A DNA stretch of 13,436 bases from JBAYFX01 sp041666965 (lineage in GTDB: Bacteria; Patescibacteriota; Microgenomatia; UBA12405), in NCBI GenBank assembly GCA_041666965.1, contig JBAYFX010000023.1:1-13436 (forward strand), written 5' to 3'. Of the stretch, positions 1-5,450 are shown one piece after another. Position 1 is the stretch's first letter; the number at the start of each line of letters is the position of its first letter. The translations under genes were made by a program, and so were the position numbers. The notes under the pieces were generated by a model, which saw only the letters and a list, made by a program, of their open reading frames with translations, was not told the origin of the DNA and searched no databases.

Positions 1-64
1 AGGAACTTGAATCCTTAACCTTCCCCTTACCAAGGGGATGCTCTACCAACTGAGCTATCCAGGC
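1..64 (-). tRNA. tRNA-Thr (anticodon GGU), 3' end cut by the window edge
   Basis: Read on the minus strand the acceptor 5' strand GCCTGGA lies at 64..58. It is followed by a normal D arm, an anticodon stem TCCCC/GGGGA (38..34 with 26..22) closing the loop TTGGTAA, and a T arm with loop TTCAAGT. The anticodon GGT sits at 31..29, so this tRNA reads ACC/ACU threonine codons. The last base of the T stem, the 3' acceptor strand, the discriminator and any CCA lie before position 1. It is divergent from the tRNA-Ser gene. Confidence 0.95.
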
Positions 65-73
65 AACACTGGT

Positions 74-102
74 ATTGTAACAAAAGCTTCCCAATTGGTT
101 AA
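74..102 (-). promoter_or_regulatory. Promoter of tRNA-Thr
   Basis: On the minus strand a -35-like TTAACC (102..97) and a -10 TACAAT (79..74) are separated by 17 bp. The -10 ends 9 nt before the mature tRNA 5' end, leaving only a few nucleotides of 5' leader. Confidence 0.6.
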
Positions 103-103
103 T

Positions 104-112
104 TGATATAAT
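104..112 (+). promoter_or_regulatory. Extended -10 promoter of tRNA-Ser
   Basis: TGATATAAT forms a perfect extended -10 element (TG at 104-105, TATAAT at 107-112), 14 nt before the tRNA. I see no good -35 at 16-18 bp upstream, which fits an extended -10 promoter. Confidence 0.6.
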
Positions 113-126
113 TCCTTGTCCAAGCT

Positions 127-208
127 GGAGGGTGGGCAGGACGGTAATGCGCTAGTCTTGAAAACTAGTGGGAGTAATCCCTAACAGGTTCGACCCCTGT
201 ACCCTCCG
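127..208 (+). tRNA. tRNA-Ser (anticodon UGA)
   Basis: Acceptor strands GGAGGGT (127-133) and ACCCTCC (201-207) pair perfectly, with discriminator G at 208. The anticodon stem CTAGT/ACTAG (152-156, 164-168) closes the loop CTTGAAA with anticodon TGA at 159-161. A long variable arm (pairing GGGA with TCCC) is typical of class II tRNA-Ser, and a GGTTCGACCCC-type T arm follows. No CCA is encoded after the discriminator, so CCA must be added by a nucleotidyltransferase. Confidence 0.96.
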
Positions 209-214
209 CTTATT

Positions 215-523
215 TTATTCTTGACCGTCTTCTTTATTTTTTCTTGTTGGTGATTGAGTTTGAATGACCCCATCACAAACCACCATTCCCGCTACCCCAA
301 CCACCAATGATCCTAATACTCGAACAACAGGGGGAGCCGCGACCAGCATTTTGTCAGCTACAGTCCCCGTCACAATAAATGCAGCTACATCATAAGGAAG
401 TCTACCTAAAACTTCTGGACCATTCCAATCATGCAAAATAGACAAATTCCCGACTCTGCCCCTTACCCAATCAAGCCCATTACTAACTTTACTACAATCA
501 AAAACTTCAATTGTTTGTTTCAT
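215..523 (-). CDS. Hypothetical 102-residue protein, possible small membrane protein
   Basis: I do not recognise this protein. The N-terminal half (residues 1-45) is soluble-looking. Residues about 46-83 are rich in Ala, Val and Gly with a likely membrane-spanning stretch near 66-83, and the last 15 residues are polar (Thr, Arg, Lys, Asn, Glu). The open frame fills the otherwise empty space between tRNA-Ser and the dgkA gene. The start is supported by an extended -10 element (TGAGATAAT) ending 8 nt before the ATG, as for most genes here. No Shine-Dalgarno is visible. It is divergent from dgkA. It could still be a chance frame, since the G-rich minus strand favours long Gly/Val-rich frames. 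Confidence 0.5.
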   Translation of the reverse strand: MKQTIEVFDCSKVSNGLDWVRGRVGNLSILHDWNGPEVLGRLPYDVAAFIVTGTVADKMLVAAPPVVRVLGSLVVGVAGMVVCDGVIQTQSPTRKNKEDGQE

Positions 524-531
524 TACGCAGA

Positions 532-540
532 ATTATCTCA
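532..540 (-). promoter_or_regulatory. Extended -10 element of the 102-residue gene
   Basis: On the minus strand TGA precedes the hexamer GATAAT (537..532), which ends 8 nt before the ATG at 523. Transcription would start at or next to the start codon, giving a leaderless mRNA. Confidence 0.45.
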
Positions 541-616
541 TAATATTACAAAATAATCAATATAGGACGTACGTAACCCAAATATACTTAAAATATACAC
601 CTTCTTTTCTTTTATA

Positions 617-622
617 TATACT
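617..622 (+). promoter_or_regulatory. -10 element of dgkA (leaderless start)
   Basis: TATACT ends 7 nt before the ATG at 630, so the transcript should begin at the start codon. A TATACA at 594-599 with 17-bp spacing is a weak -35 candidate. No Shine-Dalgarno lies in between. Confidence 0.55.
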
Positions 623-629
623 AGTCTTA

Positions 630-992
630 ATGAGTCCAACACAAAAGTTTATTCGTGGCTTCGGTCACGCCAGTAGAGGTATCGGTTTTGCCTTTGGCCA
701 GCGCAACATGAAAATTCACGTTGCCGCTACTATCGGAGTTTTATTGTTTTCTGCCCTACTTCCCCTCTCCCTTACTGAATGGTTTATCGTATTAATTCTT
801 GTTGGTCTGGTCTGGACCGCCGAAATACTCAATACTGCCATTGAATGCTTGGCAAATGTGGTCAGAGACTCCAACAAGCTCTCCTATCAAGCCACTCGGG
901 ACGCTCGCGATCTAGCCGCCGGTGCTGTCTTAACCACGTCTATTGTCGCCGCCCTTATTGGACTAATAATCTTTGTACCCAAACTCCTTTAA
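630..992 (+). CDS. dgkA: Diacylglycerol kinase / undecaprenol kinase (DAGK prokaryotic family)
   Basis: This small integral membrane kinase phosphorylates diacylglycerol or undecaprenol with ATP and recycles lipid carriers for envelope synthesis. At 120 residues it has the usual family length. The amphipathic N-terminus with RGFGHASRGI matches the family's surface helix, followed by QRNMKIHV and two hydrophobic spans (about 30-62). The signature motif AEILNTAIE follows, with E65, N68 and E72 in the positions of the catalytic and metal-binding residues. A third span (about 98-117) comes after the RDLAAGAV motif. In Gram-positive-like bacteria this family mostly acts on undecaprenol, so that substrate is plausible but not decided by the sequence. 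It is transcribed alone from its own leaderless promoter and is divergent from the 102-residue gene. Confidence 0.93.
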   Translation: MSPTQKFIRGFGHASRGIGFAFGQRNMKIHVAATIGVLLFSALLPLSLTEWFIVLILVGLVWTAEILNTAIECLANVVRDSNKLSYQATRDARDLAAGAVLTTSIVAALIGLIIFVPKLL

Positions 993-993
993 T

Positions 994-1022
994 TTGTTAC
1001 CCGTCGCGCTTTAATCTATAAT
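994..1022 (+). promoter_or_regulatory. Promoter of the HPF gene, with a leader of about 55 nt
   Basis: TTGTTA (994-999) and a perfect TATAAT (1017-1022) are spaced by 17 bp, the best -35/-10 pair in the window. Transcription should begin near 1029, leaving about 55 nt before the ATG at 1084. This is the only clearly leadered gene here, and its leader has no Shine-Dalgarno. Confidence 0.6.
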
Positions 1023-1083
1023 TATCTATTGATATTTTCTTGCCAGTCACCGTCTTTCTTATTATTGGTTAAACCACTGCCTC

Positions 1084-1401
1084 ATGAATATCCAAATAGT
1101 TGGAGATAATTATACTGTTTCTACTCGAACCCGCTTTTTAATTGATACCAAAATCAACCTCAGACTGGAAAAGCTATTAGCCTCAATCCCGGAAGAGTTA
1201 AAAATTGCTCAACTTAAAATCACTAAAAACAAGCTCGGAAGTTTTGATGTTAATTTTGACATGAATCTCCCCGGCAAAGAACATATTTACGCCGAAACTT
1301 CTCACGTCAGACTAAGTAGTGCCTTAATCGATCTTGAGCAACAATTAGAAAAACAGATTAAACGATATAAACAAACGCTAGCCAACTACTCCCTTTCCTA
1401 G
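1084..1401 (+). CDS. hpf: Ribosome hibernation promoting factor, short HPF/RaiA (YfiA) type
   Basis: Proteins of this family bind the decoding centre of the small ribosomal subunit in stationary phase, block tRNA and mRNA binding and preserve idle ribosomes. The N-terminus MNIQIVGDNYTVS is the typical first strand of the family, followed by the first helix (TRFLIDTKINLRLEKLL), central strands (residues 40-72) and a second helix with basic residues (QLEKQIKRYKQ). At 105 residues it has only the ribosome-binding domain and lacks the C-terminal dimerisation domain of long HPF, so it should make inactive 70S ribosomes rather than 100S dimers by itself. The gene stands alone between dgkA and the SGNH hydrolase, with its own promoter and an unusually long leader. 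Confidence 0.85.
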   Translation: MNIQIVGDNYTVSTRTRFLIDTKINLRLEKLLASIPEELKIAQLKITKNKLGSFDVNFDMNLPGKEHIYAETSHVRLSSALIDLEQQLEKQIKRYKQTLANYSLS

Positions 1402-1412
1402 TCGCTTCCCGG

Positions 1413-1418
1413 TATATT
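1413..1418 (+). promoter_or_regulatory. -10 element of the SGNH hydrolase gene (leaderless GTG start)
   Basis: TATATT ends 5 nt before the GTG at 1424. This supports the GTG as first codon of a leaderless mRNA. No convincing -35 is visible. Confidence 0.45.
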
Positions 1419-1423
1419 AAAGT

Positions 1424-2320
1424 GTGATTTCTTTATTAGTACCTCTTTATTATCAACTCCTTTCAGCCTACCGACCCCAGCCCTTAACTCCCTCGGTGGC
1501 TATAACCCAACAGGTAATGGTAGGAGCTAACACCCCTTCTCCCCTACCCACCTCCACCCCAGTTCCAATTAAAACCTCAATAGGTTCTGTTTTAGGCACC
1601 TCAATTACTTCCCCCTCTCCTACACCCACCCCCAAGTTACCCGCTATCGGTGGCGAGGAACCAGTCCTCACCATCGCCCTTTTGGGTGATTCCATGATAG
1701 ATACCCTAGGTACGGGTGCCCCCGCTCTCCAAAATGCCCTAGCTCGCTACTATCCAGGTCGCAAGTTCCGCATCTTTAACTATGGAGTTGGTGCCTCCCA
1801 CATTGAATATGCTCTTTACCGCCTAACTCAAGATTATGATTATGATGGTCAACACTATCCTTCACTCATTTCCCGTAAGCCCGATATTATTATCATTGAA
1901 TCTTTTGCCTACAATAATTTTGGCAATACCCAAGAAGGCATTGACCGCCAATGGCTCAATCTCGGGGCTATTACCACTACTATCCGTGAAAAACTGCCAA
2001 ATACAAAAATTATTTTAGCTGCTGTTCCCGCCCCCAACTCCCAAAACTTTGCCTCAGGCGCCCCAGGCATCAATCTCAATGTTCTGGATCAGCAGGAAAA
2101 AACTAAAACCATCAAAATCTATCTCCAAAACTTGGTTAACTTCGCCACTTCTCAAAAATATCCTCTGGCCAATGCTTACACCCCCAGCCTCACCGCCCAG
2201 GATGAAGGTTTGCCTGATTTAATTTCAGAAACCGATCATCTTCATCTCTCAGATCTTGGCCTCCAGTTTTTATCCGACACCATTGCCTCAACTCTTCATG
2301 ATAAAAAAATTATTCAATAA
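1424..2320 (+). CDS. SGNH/GDSL-family hydrolase, probably exported or surface-anchored
   Basis: SGNH hydrolases are Ser-His-Asp esterases that act on acyl or acetyl esters, often of polysaccharides, lipids or cell wall. All family blocks are visible: block I GDSM with nucleophile Ser90, block II glycine in NYGVGAS (residues 119-125), block III asparagine in the AYNNFG stretch (162-167), and block V DHLH with Asp271 and His274. The first 17 residues are a short hydrophobic stretch that may act as signal or anchor. Residues about 18-75 are a Pro/Thr/Ser-rich linker with TSPSPTPTP, similar in style to the linker of the secreted phosphoesterase in this window. The start is a GTG placed right after a -10 box. 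The natural substrate cannot be read from the sequence. Confidence 0.82.
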   Translation: MISLLVPLYYQLLSAYRPQPLTPSVAITQQVMVGANTPSPLPTSTPVPIKTSIGSVLGTSITSPSPTPTPKLPAIGGEEPVLTIALLGDSMIDTLGTGAPALQNALARYYPGRKFRIFNYGVGASHIEYALYRLTQDYDYDGQHYPSLISRKPDIIIIESFAYNNFGNTQEGIDRQWLNLGAITTTIREKLPNTKIILAAVPAPNSQNFASGAPGINLNVLDQQEKTKTIKIYLQNLVNFATSQKYPLANAYTPSLTAQDEGLPDLISETDHLHLSDLGLQFLSDTIASTLHDKKIIQ

Positions 2321-2330
2321 GTGTTACCTT

Positions 2331-2359
2331 TTGTAGATTGTCGGCAGTTATTGTACAAT
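2331..2359 (+). promoter_or_regulatory. Promoter of rpmG (leaderless start)
   Basis: TTGTAG (2331-2336) and TACAAT (2354-2359) are spaced by 17 bp, and the -10 ends 6 nt before the ATG at 2366. The -10 is part of a perfect 10-bp palindrome ATTGTACAAT (2350-2359). Its position shows that the longer GTG frame beginning at 2321 is not the true start. Confidence 0.65.
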
Positions 2360-2365
2360 ACCCCC

Positions 2366-2551
2366 ATGGCTGGCTCAAAATCTAAAAAAACACCCCGTAT
2401 TTTAATTGCTCTTTTGTGCTCCGAATGCGGTGCTCAAAATTATCTAACCGAAAAGAATAAAACCAATACCCCTGACAAGCTCAAATTCAACAAATACTGC
2501 CGCTGGTGTAAGAAAATCACCGAACACAAAGAATCCACCAAACTCAAATAA
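2366..2551 (+). CDS. rpmG: 50S ribosomal protein bL33
   Basis: bL33 is a small zinc-ribbon protein of the large ribosomal subunit near the E site. This 61-residue version has two CxxC pairs (C18/C21 and C45/C48), i.e. the zinc-binding form, with the usual basic composition and the motif KFNKYCRWCKK. The start at 2366 is chosen because a -10 box ends 6 nt upstream and because the N-terminus then has the normal family length; an upstream GTG at 2321 would place the promoter inside the gene. The stop codon overlaps the start of the radical SAM gene (TAATG), so the two are probably co-transcribed and translationally coupled. That is an unusual partner for a ribosomal protein. Confidence 0.88.
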   Translation: MAGSKSKKTPRILIALLCSECGAQNYLTEKNKTNTPDKLKFNKYCRWCKKITEHKESTKLK

Positions 2552-3483
2552 TGGTCGTTCCTACATTTTTGGTTCCCGCCCTCGAAAATATCTATATCTC
2601 CCCCTCTGAACTATGTAATCTTCACTGTAAAGATTGCTACACCCAAAAAACGCGTCCTTTATTAACTGAAGCAACCATCACCAGTTTTATTGCCCGTTAT
2701 CAATCTTTTTTAGCTACAAACCAGCTAACACTAAAGTCAATTCTCTTTTGCGGTGGTGAAGTCTTTACTCTTAAGTGGTTTATTCCCCTAGTTAACTCTC
2801 TTCTGTCCCAAAAAATATTTATTACCGTTATAACCAACGGTACTATCAATCACTTGTCCCAAATTTCTGATCCTCAAAATTGTCAGCTCATCGTTTCCCT
2901 TGACGGTCCCAAGTCTGTTCACGACCAAAATCGCGGTTTAGGGAATTTTCAAAAATCGCTTTCGTTTGTTAAAAATGCCCTAAAGTTCGGCTTCCCAACT
3001 GAAATTTTCTATTTGGTTACTAAAGATTCTTACCCGTTTATTGATACATTTTCCAATTATTTATCTAAAAAACTAGCGCACCAGAGCACTGGCGAACTTA
3101 AAATAACCTATCTTACTGACCGCCTTGGTTCTCTAACTCAAGCCCAAGTGTTAAATATTAAACGTAATTACCCCACTTATCCCAACCGCCGTTTCGGATG
3201 TTTCCAACTCTCACTTCAAGCAGACGCTCAATTCTACGGTTGTTGCGAGTCAAACCAGCCCTTGGGAACTCTCAACGATCCTCTAAATGTCATCGTTTCC
3301 AATTTCACCCAATCGCTTTCTCCTTGCCTGTCCTGTCCTCAAACTTTGGTTAGCCAAAAATCGTCACAAGCTTTAAGGCGCTGTTTTGGCTGCTGCCAAC
3401 CCAACTACCTCTGTGGCTACACTAAAGAATTTAACCAACCTAACTGCCACTTAGTTGTACAATCTCTCCATGACGCCTCTTGA
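2551..3483 (+). CDS. Radical SAM protein with Cys-rich (SPASM/twitch-like) C-terminus
   Basis: The N-terminus carries the radical SAM cluster motif CNLHCKDCY (C22, C26, C29), which binds a 4Fe-4S cluster to cleave S-adenosylmethionine. The GGE motif (68-70), ITNGT (93-97) and SLDGP (116-120) follow, as in the peptide-modifying and MoaA-like branch. The C-terminal third has ten cysteines (C217, 231, 232, 259, 262, 278, 281, 282, 288, 299) that could ligate auxiliary Fe-S clusters as in SPASM or twitch domains, although the spacing is not classical. It is 310 residues long. Its ATG overlaps the stop of rpmG, and it is the only gene here with no -10 near its start, so translation should be coupled to bL33. 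Its 3' end overlaps the EpmA-like gene by 14 nt. It lacks the lysine 2,3-aminomutase pattern, so it is not an obvious EpmB. Substrate unknown. Confidence 0.85.
   Translation: MVVPTFLVPALENIYISPSELCNLHCKDCYTQKTRPLLTEATITSFIARYQSFLATNQLTLKSILFCGGEVFTLKWFIPLVNSLLSQKIFITVITNGTINHLSQISDPQNCQLIVSLDGPKSVHDQNRGLGNFQKSLSFVKNALKFGFPTEIFYLVTKDSYPFIDTFSNYLSKKLAHQSTGELKITYLTDRLGSLTQAQVLNIKRNYPTYPNRRFGCFQLSLQADAQFYGCCESNQPLGTLNDPLNVIVSNFTQSLSPCLSCPQTLVSQKSSQALRRCFGCCQPNYLCGYTKEFNQPNCHLVVQSLHDAS
3458..3463 (+). promoter_or_regulatory. -10 element of the EpmA-like gene, inside the radical SAM gene
   Basis: TACAAT, preceded by TTG as at rpmG, ends 6 nt before the ATG at 3470. It lies in the coding end of the radical SAM gene and excludes the TTG at 3455 as start. 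Confidence 0.5.
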
Positions 3484-4369
3484 AACCCGCCAACAATTAC
3501 TTAAACTACTCCGCCATTATTTCTGGGACCAGAGTTTTGTTGAAGTCGATTGCCCCATTCTCTACCCCTCTCTCCCTCTTGAGCCAAATATTTACTCACT
3601 ATCTACTAAATGGTGCTATCAACAACGTAATTTATTTTTAGCCACTTCCCCAGAAACCACTCTCAAACAGGTTTTAGCTACCCAAAAAGTCAATTGTTTT
3701 TCCCTGGGAAAATCTTTTCGGGACCTGGAAGCCAGTGGCCCCACCCACCAACCGGAATTTACCATGCTCGAGTGGTATGAAATAGGTATTGATTATTTAA
3801 CCCTCACCTCATCGGTTGAAAACCTAATTATTGCATTAGCCAAAAACTTCGCTTCTTATCCCACTCTTAATTATCAGTCAACCCACTTTGACTTAACTCC
3901 CCCCTGGCCAAAAGTTACTCTTACCGATCTGTTTTTGAAATATGCTCATTCTCCCCTACCCGCCTCCGAGCCCGACCTAAATCAAATGTTTCTCAACTTA
4001 ATTGAGCCAAACTTACCTCAAAATACTCCACTATTTATCACCGACTTTCCTAGCTTTATGTCTCCTCTGGCAGCACCTCAGCTTCAAAATCCTGCCCTGT
4101 CCCAACGTTTCGAGCTTTACTTTGGCTCAATGGAGCTCGCCAACGGCTGCTCAGAAAACACTTCCACCTCACTAATTACCAATAGCTTTAACGCCGAGGC
4201 TCAAAATCGCCAAAAACTCAAGCTCCCAACTCATCCTCCAAATTTCGATTTTGCCAAAACTAGCTCACTTCTTCCCCCAAGTGCCGGTGTCGGACTGGGC
4301 TTTGATCGATTGCTCATGCTTTTAACCAACTCAGATTCAATTGATCAGGTGGTCTATCAACCGTTATAA
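3470..4369 (+). CDS. EpmA/PoxA (GenX)-like class II lysyl-tRNA synthetase paralogue
   Basis: This is a stand-alone class II synthetase catalytic core without the N-terminal OB anticodon domain of LysRS, at 299 residues close to EpmA of E. coli (about 325). Motif 2 is clear (SLGKSFRDLEASG with R84, then HQPEFTMLEWYE at 93-104). So are the ELANG motif (222-226) and motif 3 (SAGVGLGFDRLL with R280). EpmA ligates beta-lysine to a conserved lysine of elongation factor P; relatives may use other amino acids or proteins. The start at 3470 is set by a -10 box 6 nt upstream and excludes five extra residues from an upstream TTG. It overlaps the radical SAM gene by 14 nt. No EpmB or EF-P gene is in the window, so its acceptor is inferred only. 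Composition is rich in Pro, Ser, Thr and Leu, reflecting the C-rich strand. Confidence 0.82.
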   Translation: MTPLETRQQLLKLLRHYFWDQSFVEVDCPILYPSLPLEPNIYSLSTKWCYQQRNLFLATSPETTLKQVLATQKVNCFSLGKSFRDLEASGPTHQPEFTMLEWYEIGIDYLTLTSSVENLIIALAKNFASYPTLNYQSTHFDLTPPWPKVTLTDLFLKYAHSPLPASEPDLNQMFLNLIEPNLPQNTPLFITDFPSFMSPLAAPQLQNPALSQRFELYFGSMELANGCSENTSTSLITNSFNAEAQNRQKLKLPTHPPNFDFAKTSSLLPPSAGVGLGFDRLLMLLTNSDSIDQVVYQPL

Positions 4370-4370
4370 T
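4365..4370 (+). promoter_or_regulatory. -10 element of the 60-residue gene, containing the stop codon of the upstream gene
   Basis: A perfect TATAAT ends 6 nt before the ATG at 4377. The TAA stop of the EpmA-like gene (4367-4369) is embedded in it. Confidence 0.6.
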
Positions 4371-4376
4371 ATAGCC

Positions 4377-4559
4377 ATGACCCAAGACCAAACCAAACCG
4401 CCAGTTCCTAATCCTTCCCAAACATCAAAGCCTTTTACGCCTCCGCTTAAGCCTAATTTTCCCGGTTTAAACCAGTTCAAAACCCCAAACTTCAATAAAA
4501 AACCGATGATGGGCAATAACGCCTTCCGTAATCAAAATCGTGGTTCTGGTGGCAAATAA
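4377..4559 (+). CDS. Hypothetical 60-residue Pro/Asn-rich protein
   Basis: I do not recognise this protein. It has no predicted membrane segment and is low in complexity: Pro, Asn, Lys, Gln and Phe dominate, with repeated NF/KPNF and TPP-like steps and a Gly/Arg-rich end (RNQNRGSGGK). It looks intrinsically disordered, and the basic tail could contact nucleic acid. The start at 4377 is chosen because a perfect TATAAT ends 6 nt before it; the upstream in-frame ATG at 4341 lies inside the EpmA-like gene. Its stop is separated from the convergent stomatin stop by two bases. Confidence 0.6.
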   Translation: MTQDQTKPPVPNPSQTSKPFTPPLKPNFPGLNQFKTPNFNKKPMMGNNAFRNQNRGSGGK

Positions 4560-4561
4560 CC

Positions 4562-5404
4562 TTACTTCTTTAAAGGTAAAATCTCTCCCTTACCGCCCAA
4601 GTTCAGCACCGACACCAGTTCTCCATTGGCCGGTAAAACAAACTTAGTTGATGGGCCGCCTAGCACTTGGGCTGCCACGTCCAATCTTTTTAGTTTTTCC
4701 GCTCGCTCAGTAAAGTTAATCTCTGCTGCTTTGGCCACTACTTCAATTGCCTTTGCGTCCGCCTCCGATCTCATTTTCTTAGCCAACGCCTCACCTTCCG
4801 CTTCCAAAATCGCAGATTGTTTTTTACCCTCCGCTTCCAAAATCCTGGCCCTCTTTTCCCTCTCTGCCTTCATCTGTTGACTCATAGCGTCAGTGATGTC
4901 AGTCGGTGGGTCTATCTTTTGTAGCTCAACCTTAGTCACTTTTACTCCCCAAGCATTAGTCGATTCGTCCAGAACCTGGCGCAACGATGCGTTAATACTG
5001 TCTCTGGCAGTTAAAGTCTCGTCCAAGGTTTTGTCCCCAATTAAGTTTCTTAAATTTGTTTGGGCTAAAGTTGTCGCCGCATAATCAAAATCCTCTATTT
5101 CAAATTCGGCTTTAACCGGGTCAACCACTTTGTAGTAAATTACGGCGTCCACAATTACTGTTACATTATCTTTAGTAATCACTTTTTGGGGTTGAACATT
5201 CATTACCCTCTCTCGCATGTCCACAATAATCATCGAATCTAAAAACGGCATAAGTAGTACTACTCCCGAATCAGCCGCCGCATGATACTTTCCCAATCTA
5301 ATCACTAATCCCTTTTCATATTGTTTAATAATCCGAAAGCTTCGGAGTAATGCAATAACCGCAATTCCAAAAATTATCATCAAAATTGTGCTTCCAAAAG
5401 TCAT
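4562..5404 (-). CDS. Stomatin/prohibitin-like SPFH-domain membrane protein
   Basis: SPFH proteins build ring or cage oligomers on the membrane and organise membrane microdomains or proteases. An N-terminal membrane anchor (about 4-22) is followed by the typical entry IKQYEKGLVIRLGKY, the SPFH core with MRERVMNVQPQKVITKDNV, the motif AQTNLRNLIGDKTLDETL, and GVKVTKVELQKIDPP near 154-168. A long charged Ala/Glu/Lys coiled-coil (about 180-240) with two similar ILEAEG blocks follows. At 280 residues it matches the family. In many bacteria the partner is an NfeD protein encoded next door. Here an NfeD-like gene sits just upstream in the same direction but is separated from it by a large phosphoesterase gene. 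Confidence 0.92.
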   Translation of the reverse strand: MTFGSTILMIIFGIAVIALLRSFRIIKQYEKGLVIRLGKYHAAADSGVVLLMPFLDSMIIVDMRERVMNVQPQKVITKDNVTVIVDAVIYYKVVDPVKAEFEIEDFDYAATTLAQTNLRNLIGDKTLDETLTARDSINASLRQVLDESTNAWGVKVTKVELQKIDPPTDITDAMSQQMKAEREKRARILEAEGKKQSAILEAEGEALAKKMRSEADAKAIEVVAKAAEINFTERAEKLKRLDVAAQVLGGPSTKFVLPANGELVSVLNLGGKGEILPLKK

Positions 5405-5414
5405 ATGTATTTAA

Positions 5415-5420
5415 TTTATA
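5415..5420 (-). promoter_or_regulatory. Possible -10 element of the stomatin gene
   Basis: On the minus strand TATAAA (5420..5415) ends 10 nt before the ATG at 5404, which would leave a leader of only about 3 nt. An alternative is TAGAAT at 5436..5431. Neither has a good -35. Confidence 0.35.
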
Positions 5421-5450
5421 AATCTTTAATATTCTAACTAAATAATAGTA

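Noticed and set aside
567..574. Perfect palindrome ACGTACGT between the divergent 102-residue gene and dgkA, possible operator.
   Set aside because: It is only 8 bp, a single copy, and not centred on either -10; too weak to call.
1468..1695. Open frame on the minus strand, Gly/Val-rich.
   Set aside because: It is the antisense shadow of the Pro/Thr linker of the SGNH hydrolase, produced by the C-rich plus strand.
2321..2365. N-terminal extension of bL33 from a GTG at 2321.
   Set aside because: The promoter (-35 2331-2336, -10 2354-2359) would lie inside it, and the extension does not resemble bL33.
2551..3483. Assignment of the radical SAM protein as EpmB (lysine 2,3-aminomutase) because it adjoins an EpmA-like gene.
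   Set aside because: Its motifs (CNLHCKDCY, GGE, SLDGP, C-terminal Cys cluster) fit the SPASM/MoaA-like branch, not the aminomutase branch with its PLP-binding region.
4555..4566. Intrinsic terminator between the convergent 60-residue and stomatin genes.
   Set aside because: Only two bases separate the stops and there is no hairpin plus T-run. I found no convincing intrinsic terminator anywhere in the window.
4626..4880. Open frame on the plus strand inside the stomatin gene.
   Set aside because: It is antisense to a clear SPFH coiled-coil with low-complexity Ala/Ser composition and has no family features.
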